A stretch of DNA of 35,076 bases from an uncultured Collinsella sp. (GCA_900540945.1 UQHQ01000022.1:1-35076); one strand, 5' to 3'. Shown: positions 1-7,770, numbered from the stretch's first letter. Notes: generated by a model not told the origin, from the letters alone. Numbers and translations: made by a program.

Positions 1-3000
1 ATACCTGCCCGGAACCGGCCCCCGGCACCCCCGGCCCGCCATTGTGGCCACTGATCAAGATCTTGTCGGCGGCACCCTTGGCCACACCGGTGGCGATGGT
101 GCCGACGCCGGCCTCGCTGACCAGCTTGACCGACACGCGCGCGCCGGGGTTGGCGTTCTTAAGATCGAAGATAAGCTCCGCCAGGTCCTCGATGGAGTAG
201 ATGTCGTGGTGCGGCGGAGGCGAAATCAGGCCGATGCCGGGCGTAGATTGACGGACCTCGGCGATCCAGGGGTAGACCTTCTTGCCGGGCAGGTGTCCGC
301 CCTCGCCGGGCTTGGCGCCCTGGGCCATCTTGATCTGAATCTCGAAGGCGCTGCACAGGTAGCGGCTCGTCACGCCAAAGCGCGCGCTTGCCACCTGCTT
401 GATGGCGGAGTTCTTGGAGTCACCGTTGGCCAGCGGGGTCTCGCGACGCGGATCCTCGCCGCCCTCGCCCGAGTTGGAACGGCCGTGCAGGCGGTTCATG
501 GCGATGGCCATGCACTCGTGTGCCTCTTTGCTGATGGAACCGTACGACATGGCGCCGGTGTTAAAGCGGCGGACGATGTTGAGCGCGGGCTCCACCTCGT
601 CGAGCGAAACCGGCGTGCAGCCGCTGGCATTAAAGTCGAGCAGGTCACGTAGACGCACGGCACGACCGGTGCGGTGCAGGCGGGCGCTGTACTCCTTAAA
701 GGTGTCGTAGCTGTCCTCGCGGCAGGCGGTCTGCAGCAGGTAGACGGTCTGGGGGTCAATCAGGTGATCCTCGCCACCGAGCGGGCGCCACTTGGTCAGG
801 CCCAGTGTGGGCAGCTGATCGGGAGCCGGGCTCTTAAGGATGGCGAGCGCGGCGTCGTAGCGCTCATTTTGCTCGCGCTCGACATCCGCGACGCCCATAC
901 CGCCCACACGGCTCACCGTGCCGGCGAAGTACGCGTTGACGAACTCCGGCGTAAAGCCCACGGCCTCGAAGATCTGCGCCGAATGGTAGCTCTGCACCGT
1001 GGAGATGCCCATCTTGGACATGATGGAGACGATGCCCGCCGTCGCGGCCTTGTTGTAGTTGGCGATGCCCTGCTCGGCCGTCACATCCAAATCGCCGCGT
1101 GCCGCCAGATCGCGGATGCACGCATGTGCGTTGTACGGATAGATACCGCTCGCGGAGTAGCCCACCAGTGCCGCAAAGTCGTGCGGGGACACGGCGTCGC
1201 CGCACTCCACCACGATATCGGCAAAGGTACGCACGCCAGCGCGGATCAGGTGGTTGTGCACGCAGCCCACGGCAAGCAGCGATGGCACGGGCACCTCGCC
1301 CGCAGCGGCACGATCGCTCAACACCACAATGTTCACGCCGTCGCGGACCGCAGCCTCAACGTCCTCTGCAAGCTGCTTGAGCGCAGCCTGCAGCGCGCCC
1401 CCACCGGCATCGCGGCGGTACACGGCACGGAAGCGACGGGTCTTAAAGCCCACGCGGTCGATGGCGCAGATACGCTCGAACTCCTCCTCGTTGAGCAAAG
1501 GGCGCTCCAAGCGCACCAGCTGACATGCCGTGCGAGAATCCTCGAGTAGGTTACCGTGGTTGCCCAGGTAGAGCGTGGTCGAAGTCACCATGTGCTCGCG
1601 AAGGGCGTCGATCGGCGGGTTCGTGACCTGGGCGAACAGCTGATAGAAGTAGTCGAAGAACGAACGCGTCTTCTTGGACAGACAGGCCAGCGGCGCATCG
1701 ATGCCCATCGAGGCGAGCGGGGCCTTGCCCTGCTGGGCCATGGGACGCACGACCTCGTCGACGTCATCCCAGTGGTAGCCGAGCTTAGCCATGCGCACGG
1801 CGGCGGGCACCTCGGCGTCCTCGGCGGGCGTTGCCGCAACGGGCTCATCGAGCGCGTCAACGGTCAGCGTCTCCTCGGCAATCCAGTCGCGGTAGGGCTT
1901 TTCCTTGGCATAACGGGCGCGCAGCTCATCGTTGTAGATCACGCGGCCGCGGGCAAAATCGACCTCGAGCATCTGGCCCGGTCCCAGACAGCCGCTCGCC
2001 AGGATGTTCTCGGGGCTCACCTCGATGGTGCCCACCTCGCTTGCCAGCATAAAGCGGCCGTCGCGCGTCACATAGTAGCGGGCGGGACGCAGGCCGTTAC
2101 GGTCAAGAGCGGCACCCAGCGTGCGACCGTCGGTAAAGGCGATGGCCGCCGGGCCATCCCACGGCTCCATGAGCATGGACTGGTAGGCGTCGTAGGCGCG
2201 GCGCTCCTCGCTCAGACTGTCGTTGTGGTCCCACGGCTCGGGCAGCAACATGGATGCGGCGCGCGTGAGCGGACGGCCGTTCATGACCAAAAACTCGAGC
2301 ACGTTGTCCAAAATCGCAGAGTCGGAACCCTCGCGGTTGATGATGGGCATCACGCGCTCAAGATCGTGCTGCAACACGGGACTGTACAGGTTGGGTTCGC
2401 GGGCGCGAATCCAGTTGACGTTGCCCTTGAGGGTGTTGATCTCGCCGTTGTGGATGATAAAGCGGTTGGGGTGCGCGCGCTCCCAGCTGGGCGTAGTGTT
2501 GGTGGAGTAGCGCGAGTGGACGAGCGCTACGGCCGTCTTGACGGCGGCGTCGTTGAGGTCGATGAAAAAGCGGCGCATCTGCGTGGCGACCAGCATGCCT
2601 TTGTACACGATGGTGTGAGAGCTCATGGAGCACACATAGAAGATCTTGTCGCGCAGGGCAAACTCGGCGTCGGCCTTCTTCTCGATGGTGCGGCGGCACA
2701 CGTACAGGCGACGCTCAAAGGCATCGCCGGCGAGCGTGTCGTCCGGACGGCCCAGGAAGGCCTGCAGGATGGTGGGCATGCAGGCGCGGGCTGTCTCGCC
2801 CAGGTCGTGCGGGTCGACCGGCACCTCGCGCCAAAAGAGCAGCGGCACGCCGGCCTCGGCGCAGCCCTCCTCAAACACGCGACGGGCATCCTCTACGCCC
2901 TTGTCGTCCTGCGGGAAGAACAGCATGGCCACGCCATAGTCGCCCTCTGCCGGCAGAATCTGGCCGCACTTTTGAGCCTCTTTGCGGAAAAAGTGATGCG

Positions 3001-3211
3001 GAACCTGAAACAGGATGCCGGCGCCGTCGCCGGTGTTCTTCTCGAGTCCCGTACCGCCGCGGTGCTCCAAGTTGACCAGAATGGACAGCGCATCGTCCAG
3101 AATCTGGTGATGGCGCTCACCGTTGATATCGGCAAGCGCGCCGATGCCACATGCATCGTGGTCGAATTCGGGGCGATAAAGGCCCTGCTGCTGAGCGGAA
3201 TCTGCCTGCAT
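1..3211 (-). CDS. gltB: Glutamate synthase large subunit, 5' part (runs off the left edge)
   Basis: Makes glutamate from glutamine and 2-oxoglutarate in the cytoplasm, together with a small subunit not present here. The minus-strand frame is open from ATG 3211 to the edge, about 1070 codons of a family usually near 1500. The N-terminus has the class-II glutamine amidotransferase start HDACGIG; Cys21 is the expected nucleophile after removal of a 20-residue propeptide. NLEHRGGTGLEKNTGDGAG follows. Farther on are EGGEDPRRE, VASARFGVT and the FMN-domain sequence around ISPPPHHDIYSIEDL. The start is preceded by GGGGAGG. The last dozen codons at the window edge read SGHNGG and then leave the family consensus (normally SGHDGGTGASP), perhaps an assembly-edge error. 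The FeS and C-terminal glutamate synthase parts are outside the window. Large plus-strand ORFs over this gene are GC shadows. Confidence 0.93.
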   Translation of the reverse strand, partial: MQADSAQQQGLYRPEFDHDACGIGALADINGERHHQILDDALSILVNLEHRGGTGLEKNTGDGAGILFQVPHHFFRKEAQKCGQILPAEGDYGVAMLFFPQDDKGVEDARRVFEEGCAEAGVPLLFWREVPVDPHDLGETARACMPTILQAFLGRPDDTLAGDAFERRLYVCRRTIEKKADAEFALRDKIFYVCSMSSHTIVYKGMLVATQMRRFFIDLNDAAVKTAVALVHSRYSTNTTPSWERAHPNRFIIHNGEINTLKGNVNWIRAREPNLYSPVLQHDLERVMPIINREGSDSAILDNVLEFLVMNGRPLTRAASMLLPEPWDHNDSLSEERRAYDAYQSMLMEPWDGPAAIAFTDGRTLGAALDRNGLRPARYYVTRDGRFMLASEVGTIEVSPENILASGCLGPGQMLEVDFARGRVIYNDELRARYAKEKPYRDWIAEETLTVDALDEPVAATPAEDAEVPAAVRMAKLGYHWDDVDEVVRPMAQQGKAPLASMGIDAPLACLSKKTRSFFDYFYQLFAQVTNPPIDALREHMVTSTTLYLGNHGNLLEDSRTACQLVRLERPLLNEEEFERICAIDRVGFKTRRFRAVYRRDAGGGALQAALKQLAEDVEAAVRDGVNIVVLSDRAAAGEVPVPSLLAVGCVHNHLIRAGVRTFADIVVECGDAVSPHDFAALVGYSASGIYPYNAHACIRDLAARGDLDVTAEQGIANYNKAATAGIVSIMSKMGISTVQSYHSAQIFEAVGFTPEFVNAYFAGTVSRVGGMGVADVEREQNERYDAALAILKSPAPDQLPTLGLTKWRPLGGEDHLIDPQTVYLLQTACREDSYDTFKEYSARLHRTGRAVRLRDLLDFNASGCTPVSLDEVEPALNIVRRFNTGAMSYGSISKEAHECMAIAMNRLHGRSNSGEGGEDPRRETPLANGDSKNSAIKQVASARFGVTSRYLCSAFEIQIKMAQGAKPGEGGHLPGKKVYPWIAEVRQSTPGIGLISPPPHHDIYSIEDLAELIFDLKNANPGARVSVKLVSEAGVGTIATGVAKGAADKILISGHNGGPGVPGAGSGQV

Positions 3212-3315
3212 CGCGATCCTCCCCTAGGTGTTAGACAGTCAGTTGATTAGGCATACTAGGTGCATCGCCGGCCCGTTGTGTTTCCCGCCCGTTTCGAAAC
3301 AATCGCGTAACGCAC

Positions 3316-3378
3316 GCCCTACGAGTGGACACCGCCGACCTCAAGGACGGCAACAAGGGCCCCAAGTTCGACCTGTAA
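3316..3378 (+). pseudogene. Possible 3' remnant of a lost gene
   Basis: A short in-frame stretch reads ALRVDTADLKDGNKGPKFDL and ends in TAA at 3376-3378. Its codons (GAC, ACC, GCC, CTC, AAG, GGC, AAC) are the GC3-rich codons of the neighbouring genes, unlike the AT-richer intergenic DNA around it. There is no start, no SD and no upstream body, so it may be the tail of a deleted gene. I cannot name the family. It could be chance. Confidence 0.3.
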
Positions 3379-3391
3379 ACTCACCGCTTCA

Positions 3392-3454
3392 AACATCTCA
3401 ATCTGTAACAGTAAGACCCAATTTCGACGACTAACTGTTACAGATTGAGATGTT
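3392..3454. repeat. Palindrome family 1, unit 1
   Basis: A perfect 21-bp stem: left arm 3392-3412, right arm 3434-3454, around a 21-base loop containing gacccaattt. The arm core is TCTCAATCTGTAACA. First of three tandem units. Confidence 0.9.
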
Positions 3455-3475
3455 TTCGAGAGACGGTTCCGAATG

Positions 3476-3530
3476 TCTCGATCTGTAACACGAAGGGCCG
3501 GTTTTGGCGGTCAGCTGTTACAGATCGAGA
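3476..3530. repeat. Palindrome family 1, unit 2
   Basis: A perfect 15-bp stem: TCTCGATCTGTAACA at 3476-3490 and its complement at 3516-3530, with a 25-base loop. Compared with unit 1, an A-T pair in the stem is G-C, changed in both arms. Confidence 0.9.
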
Positions 3531-3554
3531 TTTTCCACAGGACCATTTCTTCCT

Positions 3555-3611
3555 GTCTTGATCTGTAACACCTAGACCCAATTTCCATCCCCAGTTGTTA
3601 CAGATCAAGAC
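3555..3611. repeat. Palindrome family 1, unit 3
   Basis: A perfect 16-bp stem: GTCTTGATCTGTAACA at 3555-3570 and its complement at 3596-3611. Compared with unit 2, a C-G pair has become T-A in both arms. The 25-base loop again contains gacccaattt, as in unit 1. Confidence 0.9.
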
Positions 3612-3733
3612 ATTTCGGCAATCCCCTTTCACCTTCCCATTCAAATACAACAATTTTGTTAGTCGTGGTTAACTTTTGAGTCTAAAACGGATATCCTTTG
3701 CGGCGTCAGGCAAACGGCACGCAGGAGCGCACC

Positions 3734-4990
3734 ATGCTCAACCATCTCAAACAACACTTTGGCTCGCACCGCACCGGAGGCCACGGAGGTCTGGATATCG
3801 CCCGGCACATCGGCCCCGGGCTACTCGTGACCGTCGGCTTTATCGACCCGGGCAACTGGGCCTCCAATATGGCCGCGGGCTCGCAGTTTGGCTACGCGCT
3901 GCTGTGGATCGTCACGCTGTCCACGATTATGCTCATTGTGCTGCAGCACAACGCGGCGCACCTGGGTATCGCCACGGGCGCCTGTCTCGCCGAGGCCACG
4001 ACCCGCTTTCTCCCCCGCATCGTGGGACGCGCCGTGCTCGGCAGCGCCTATCTCGCGACCATCGCCACCGCCATGGCCGAGGTCCTGGGCGGCGCGATTG
4101 CCCTTCAAATGCTCTTTGGGCTGCCCGTGCGCGCGGGCTGCGTCATCGTGGCGGCAGTATCGATGGCGATGCTCATGACGAACTCCTACAAGCGTGCCGA
4201 GCGCTGGATCATCGCCTTCGTCGGCGTGGTAGGACTCTCGTTTTTGGCCGAGCTTGCGCTGGTCAAGGTCGACTGGCCGCAAGCCGCCGCAAGCTGGATC
4301 ACGCCCAGTATGCCCACTGGCTCTGCCGCGATTATCGTGAGTGTCCTGGGTGCGGTCGTTATGCCACACAACCTTTTTCTGCACTCCGAGGTCATCCAAT
4401 CCATGCACTTCGAAGGCCAAGGCGAGCAGGTTATCGAAGAGCGTCTGCGCTATGAGCTCTTCGACACGCTCTTTTCGATGGGCGTGGGCTGGGCAATCAA
4501 CTCGGCCATGGTCATCCTGGCCGCAACGACCTTCTTTGCGCACGGCATTGTCGTAGACGACCTCGCCGTCGCAGCGGACACGCTCTCCCCCATTCTGGGC
4601 CCGGCAAGCTCGACCATCTTTGCGGTGGCACTGCTGTTTGCGGGCATATCGAGTAGTGTGACGGCGGGCATGGCGGCGGGCACCATCACCGCGGGCATGT
4701 TCGACGAGGAATACGACATCCACGACCGACATTCCTCGATCGGGGTGGCGGCTTGTTTCGTCGGCGCAGTGGCGGCGTGCTTGGTCGTCCCAAATCCTTT
4801 TGAGGGTCTCATCTGGAGTCAGGCGCTGCTGTCGCTTCAGTTGCCGATTACGGTCTTTGTGCTCATACGGCTCACCAGCTCACGCCGTGTCATGGGCAAA
4901 TACGTCAACTCGCGCCCGCTCAACGCGCTGCTCGTAGGGATCGGTGCCATCGTGACGATTCTCGACATCGTGCTGCTAACGGGAATGTAA
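3734..4990 (+). CDS. mntH: Nramp-family divalent metal (Mn2+/Fe2+) transporter
   Basis: A proton-coupled importer of manganese or iron in the cytoplasmic membrane, 418 residues, about 11 membrane segments. It has the two Nramp signatures: DPGN at residues 38-41 in TM1, and MPHNLFLHS at 210-218 in TM6. These hold the family's metal ligands (Asp38, Asn41, Met210). I chose ATG 3734 because AGGAG lies about 6 bases upstream; an in-frame TTG at 3698 has no such support. The gene is alone on the plus strand between gltB and the rubredoxin genes. Family-1 palindromes lie upstream, and a half copy lies just after the stop. The exact metal is inferred from the family. Confidence 0.93.
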   Translation: MLNHLKQHFGSHRTGGHGGLDIARHIGPGLLVTVGFIDPGNWASNMAAGSQFGYALLWIVTLSTIMLIVLQHNAAHLGIATGACLAEATTRFLPRIVGRAVLGSAYLATIATAMAEVLGGAIALQMLFGLPVRAGCVIVAAVSMAMLMTNSYKRAERWIIAFVGVVGLSFLAELALVKVDWPQAAASWITPSMPTGSAAIIVSVLGAVVMPHNLFLHSEVIQSMHFEGQGEQVIEERLRYELFDTLFSMGVGWAINSAMVILAATTFFAHGIVVDDLAVAADTLSPILGPASSTIFAVALLFAGISSSVTAGMAAGTITAGMFDEEYDIHDRHSSIGVAACFVGAVAACLVVPNPFEGLIWSQALLSLQLPITVFVLIRLTSSRRVMGKYVNSRPLNALLVGIGAIVTILDIVLLTGM

Positions 4991-5019
4991 TTGGGATGGC
5001 GTGGCTGTCCAGATATAAC

Positions 5020-5060
5020 GTCTTAATCTGTAACACGTGAGACCGTTTTAAACCGTCAGA
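5020..5060. repeat. Truncated palindrome family 1 copy
   Basis: GTCTTAATCTGTAACA at 5020-5035 matches the left arm of the family-1 units, and the next bases (gagaccgtttt...ccgtcag) resemble their loops. The right arm is missing, so this is a half unit, placed at the 3' end of mntH. Confidence 0.75.
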
Positions 5061-5066
5061 TAAATC

Positions 5067-5102
5067 AAAAGGGTCCCGGCCGAGAATTCGACCGGGACCC
5101 TT
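5067..5102 (-). terminator. Rubredoxin terminator, possibly bidirectional
   Basis: A stem AAGGGTCCCGG / CCGGGACCCTT encloses a loop with gagaattc. On the minus strand it is followed by TTTTGATTT. It lies between two convergent genes, mntH (+) and the rubredoxin (-), so it may serve both. Confidence 0.75.
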
Positions 5103-5141
5103 GGACAGAGCTATGTTCGGCTTTCGCCGTGTGCCTGCGAG

Positions 5142-5285
5142 TTACTCCTCGACGAGCTCAAACTGATCGGGACCGACGCCGCACACCGGGCACACGTAAT
5201 CCTCGGGCAGCTCGGGCGTGTCGACCTCAACCTCGTAACCGCAAACGGTGCACACAAACTTATACGTCTTCTTTTCCTCAGCCAT
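5142..5285 (-). CDS. Small rubredoxin (47 aa)
   Basis: A one-electron carrier with an Fe(Cys)4 centre. The protein has CTVCG (Cys12, Cys15) and CPVCGVGPDQFE (Cys32, Cys35), the two metal knuckles. At 47 residues it is shorter than classical rubredoxins (about 52-54), and only 16 residues separate the knuckles, more like the rubredoxin domain of rubrerythrins. SD AGAGGAG precedes ATG 5285. It lies 88 bases downstream of a flavin reductase gene on the same strand; the two together have the domain order of the high-molecular-weight rubredoxin (Hrb) of anaerobes. A role in oxygen or peroxide detoxification is inferred from that link. Confidence 0.9.
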   Translation of the reverse strand: MAEEKKTYKFVCTVCGYEVEVDTPELPEDYVCPVCGVGPDQFELVEE

Positions 5286-5316
5286 GATGTTCTCCTCTCG
5301 AACGTGACTGCTGGTG

Positions 5317-5352
5317 TACTTACTTATTAGTATATATTCTCAATAGTATAAT
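5317..5352 (-). promoter_or_regulatory. AT-rich promoter-like segment upstream of the rubredoxin
   Basis: The gap between flavin reductase and rubredoxin is strikingly AT-rich. On the minus strand it reads TTGCAT, then TATACTA repeated twice 16 bases apart. This suggests an extra promoter or a repressor site for the rubredoxin, but no clean -35/-10 pair can be fixed. Confidence 0.35.
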
Positions 5353-5373
5353 GCAAGTATTTTTAGAACATTT

Positions 5374-5877
5374 CTAGCCTTGATACGACGAGGCTTTGGG
5401 CGGCGTCTTGCCCTTTAGCACCTTGTGATAGTAGTCGTACGTCAGCGGCGTCTCGTCGCTCAGGCGCTCGGCATCCTCGACCTCGCCAATAAACAGCAGA
5501 TGCGTGCCCACATCCACAGTGTCGATCAAACGGCAGCTAAACAGGGCCGCCGCGTGCTCGGGCACATAGGGCATGCCTAGAGCCGTCTCGCGGGTCTCGT
5601 ATTTGGCAAACTTGTCATAATCGCTGCTGGTGCGGAACCCAAAGTTACCGATGTAGAGCATGTCGGCGGTCTGATCGATCACGGTCAGCGCGAACGCTTT
5701 GGCCGATGCGATGACGCCCGAGGTGACATTGTCCTTGTTCACGGCAATCGAGATGCGCGGCGGGGCGGACGTCACCTGCACCGCTGTGTTGATAACGCAG
5801 CCGGCGCGCAACCCGTCTGCCGCAGCGCTCACCACGTACAGACCGCTCGGCATGGTAAAGAACGCAGTTTTGTCCAT
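5374..5877 (-). CDS. Flavin reductase-like FMN-binding protein (Hrb N-domain type)
   Basis: A 167-residue FMN-binding split-barrel protein of the flavin reductase family. MPSGLYVVSA near the N-terminus and YYHKVLKGKTPPKA near the C-terminus match the flavoprotein half of Hrb, an NADH:rubredoxin oxidoreductase in anaerobes. The likely partner rubredoxin is the next gene. I chose ATG 5877, preceded by GGGGAG eight bases upstream; the longer frame to 6069 runs backwards through a terminator and a palindromic repeat and is not credible. Function as the rubredoxin's reductase is inferred from the family and the neighbour. Confidence 0.85.
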   Translation of the reverse strand: MDKTAFFTMPSGLYVVSAAADGLRAGCVINTAVQVTSAPPRISIAVNKDNVTSGVIASAKAFALTVIDQTADMLYIGNFGFRTSSDYDKFAKYETRETALGMPYVPEHAAALFSCRLIDTVDVGTHLLFIGEVEDAERLSDETPLTYDYYHKVLKGKTPPKASSYQG

Positions 5878-5926
5878 AACGATCACTCCCCTAACTCGGG
5901 TTGGAACCTCATGAATGTATGTACCC

Positions 5927-5962
5927 ACAAAAAAGGCGGCACCCATAACGGACGCCGCCTTT
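5927..5962 (-). terminator. smpB operon terminator
   Basis: Stem AAAGGCGGC (5932-5940) / GCCGCCTTT (5954-5962), followed on the minus strand by a run of six T. It ends the TPR-smpB transcript before the flavin reductase gene. Confidence 0.85.
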
Positions 5963-6004
5963 GAGACATATGTGTCAGAACAGTAAGAAAGATGAGACGC
6001 CCGC

Positions 6005-6071
6005 AGTTGCGGTGAAATAGGGACTGAATAGCCCCTCAAACAGGCAAAACAGTCCGTATTCCACCGCAACT
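6005..6071. repeat. Palindrome family 2, copy 1
   Basis: A 67-base imperfect palindrome with outer arms AGTTGCGGTG / CACCGCAACT; the arms stay paired for about 22 bases with two mismatches. It lies 13 bases after the smpB stop. A second copy of equal length is at 20770-20836. Confidence 0.9.
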
Positions 6072-6083
6072 TATACAGAGTGC

Positions 6084-6554
6084 CTAGCGGTTGCGTTCCT
6101 TAAGGGCGCGGTCGATCTCGCGTTGGACATCACGCTTGGCCATGTCCTCGCGCTTGTCGTAGAGCTTCTTGCCGCGGCCCAGACCCAGCAGCAGCTTTAC
6201 GCGGCCGTCGGTATTAAAGTAGAGTTCCAACGGAACCAGCGCATAACCACGGTTGCGAAGTTTGCCGTCAAGAAAGTCGATCTCCTTGCGGTGCAGCAGC
6301 AGACGACGCCGACGGTCGGGATCGCGATTCCACACGCCACCATGGCTATAAGGGTGGATATGCAGGCCGACGAGCCAGCACTCGCCGCCACGAATCAGCG
6401 CAAAAGTGTCAGTGATCTGACAGGCGCGCTCGCGAATCGACTTGACCTCGGTGCCGCTCAGCTCAATACCGCACTCAAACGTCTCATCGATAAAGTACTC
6501 GTGATGTGCCGAGCGATTCTTGGAAATGAGTTTGCGCTCGCGCTTACTGGGCAT
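6084..6554 (-). CDS. smpB: SsrA (tmRNA)-binding protein SmpB
   Basis: Binds tmRNA and brings it to stalled ribosomes in trans-translation. The 156-residue protein has the usual family length. HEYFIDETFECGIELSGTEVKSIR (residues 18-41) forms the OB-fold start, and GKKLYDKRE (128-136) begins the basic C-terminal tail that takes part in decoding. ATG 6554 overlaps the end of the upstream TPR gene by 11 bases (ATGCCCAGTAA), so translation is probably coupled. I see no ssrA gene in the window. Confidence 0.96.
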   Translation of the reverse strand: MPSKRERKLISKNRSAHHEYFIDETFECGIELSGTEVKSIRERACQITDTFALIRGGECWLVGLHIHPYSHGGVWNRDPDRRRRLLLHRKEIDFLDGKLRNRGYALVPLELYFNTDGRVKLLLGLGRGKKLYDKREDMAKRDVQREIDRALKERNR

Positions 6555-7461
6555 CGCCGGCCTCCTTGGCGCCATCGGTTCCCTTGTCGGCACCTGCGCG
6601 CTTTGCCTTGCGCTCGGCATTGAGCTCGGCATCGCTCTCGCGCACCAGTTTGATAATCGCCGCGCAGGCCTCCTCGCCCACCAAGTCGCGAGCACGCACC
6701 GTCAGGCGCGTCGCCTCCTGCTTGTCGCCGTCGCTTGCAGCATCGGTCGCACACATGATCAGGCAGATGGCGATCTCGGCCGAAGGTGAGGTCGGCACGC
6801 CCTGCAGGGCGAGCTCACCCATCACGTGGTCGTCGCTCTCATCGGCGGCATCCGGATAGGTGGTATGGATCTTGTTGAGCAGGCGCGTCGTATGCGCATC
6901 GTTGGGCGCCAGGCGCAGCGCCAGACGCGCGCAGCCCACGGCAGCCGAAACGTTCTCGGTCTCGGGCTCCAAGAAGTACTGACCTAGATTGGCGTAAGCG
7001 CGGGCGGCGCACTTGCCATCGCTTGCACGCTCCAGCACCGAGAACGAGAGCGATGCCCATTCCTGCTTGTCCTCGAGAGCGCGGAACAGCTCGGCCAGAT
7101 CCAGGCGGTAGTTGCAGTTCATGGGGTCCCAGCGCACGGCCTGCATCAAGGCGTTGCGAGCACTCACATAATCCTGCTGGCGAATGTAGGCAAACGCCAT
7201 GTCAGAGTACAGGCGGTCAAACGGCACCTCGACCTGCACGAGCTCGCGCGGATCCTTCTCCACGCGGCGATAGGCCAAGCGCTCAAACTTGCTATCGAAG
7301 CTAAAGTATTGACGCTTCTCCTCCGTCTTGCACTCAGCGTCGATATACTCCTCTGCGAGCTCCACCAGACGCTCCAGCAGCGGCGTCGCCGTAGCCAGGT
7401 CGCCCTGCGCCAGATAGTTCTCGGCATACGTGATGTCTTGCAAACTGATGGGCAGATCCAT
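6544..7461 (-). CDS. TPR-repeat protein of unknown role
   Basis: A 305-residue soluble protein with tetratricopeptide-like helical pairs, e.g. DRLYSDMAFAYIRQQDYVSARNALMQAV (about 82-109) and AARAYANLGQYFL (about 152-164). The C-terminus (from about 275) is charged and rich in Lys, Glu and Ala. No catalytic motif is visible. It starts at ATG 7461 after GGAG and overlaps smpB by 11 bases, so the two are co-transcribed. TPR proteins usually hold other proteins together; a link to ribosome rescue is only suggested by the coupling. Confidence 0.8.
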   Translation of the reverse strand: MDLPISLQDITYAENYLAQGDLATATPLLERLVELAEEYIDAECKTEEKRQYFSFDSKFERLAYRRVEKDPRELVQVEVPFDRLYSDMAFAYIRQQDYVSARNALMQAVRWDPMNCNYRLDLAELFRALEDKQEWASLSFSVLERASDGKCAARAYANLGQYFLEPETENVSAAVGCARLALRLAPNDAHTTRLLNKIHTTYPDAADESDDHVMGELALQGVPTSPSAEIAICLIMCATDAASDGDKQEATRLTVRARDLVGEEACAAIIKLVRESDAELNAERKAKRAGADKGTDGAKEAGDAQ

Positions 7462-7520
7462 GGCTACTCCTCGATCCGGGCGGCAGACTCAACGCGCGCC
7501 TTAAGCATCGGTCAATACAC

Positions 7521-7549
7521 AAAACCCGGGTCTCTTACGAGGCCCGGGC
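7521..7549 (-). terminator. Terminator after the tRNA pair
   Basis: ACCCGGGT (7524-7531) pairs with GCCCGGGC (7542-7549). On the minus strand it is followed by TTTTG. It lies 10 bases after the CCA end of tRNA-Glu. Confidence 0.75.
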
Positions 7550-7558
7550 ATTCAATTT

Positions 7559-7635
7559 TGGTAGCCCGTACCAGATTCGAACTGGTGATCTCCGCCTTGA
7601 GAGGGCGGCGTCCTAAACCGCTAGACGAACGGGCC
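7559..7635 (-). tRNA. tRNA-Glu (anticodon CTC)
   Basis: A complete cloverleaf read on the minus strand. It starts GGCCCGTTCG; the anticodon stem CCGCC/GGCGG holds the loop CTCTCAA, giving anticodon CTC. The T arm contains GTTCGAATC. The 3' CCA is encoded. It is the second gene of a two-tRNA transcript after tRNA-Gln. Confidence 0.95.
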
Positions 7636-7652
7636 ATATGTAGCAAATGCAA

Positions 7653-7726
7653 TGGCTGGGATGGAGGGAGTCGAACCCCCATTGACGGAACCAGAATCCG
7701 CTGTCCTGCCATTAGACGACATCCCA
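7653..7726 (-). tRNA. tRNA-Gln (anticodon CTG)
   Basis: The minus strand starts TGGGATG and ends CATCCCAGCCA with CCA encoded. The anticodon loop TTCTGGT gives CTG, and the T arm contains GTTCGACTC. It lies 17 bases before tRNA-Glu. Confidence 0.95.
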
Positions 7727-7770
7727 ATGACTGCATCGCTGCGCTCGGCTGTGCCTTTGCGCAAGAAAGA

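Larger units (their letters stand above)
3212..3733. other. Divergent intergenic region, gltB/mntH
   Basis: This 522-base gap separates the start of gltB (-) from the start of mntH (+). Its left part (to about 3378) has no clear gene but ends in a coding-like stretch described separately. The middle is filled by three tandem palindromes. The last 120 bases hold an AT-rich stretch with a small dyad AACAA-TT-TTGTT (3649-3660) and a weak promoter-like pair TTAACT (3669-3674) and TATCCT (3692-3697), 17 bases apart, which could serve mntH. I see no recognisable manganese riboswitch or MntR operator. Confidence 0.6.

Noticed and set aside
1556..3250. 564-aa plus-strand ORF, and similar long antisense ORFs over ftsE, secA, rnr and ade
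   Set aside because: They mirror well-supported genes on the other strand; GC3-rich codons leave the antisense frame open. Their composition is His/Ala/Gly-rich and no family is seen.
3392..3611. CRISPR-like regular repeats
   Set aside because: Each unit is a full palindrome with a partly conserved loop, there are only three, and no cas genes are near.
5878..6083. tmRNA (ssrA) next to smpB
   Set aside because: The gap holds only a terminator and a palindrome; no tag-peptide frame or tRNA-like ends are seen.
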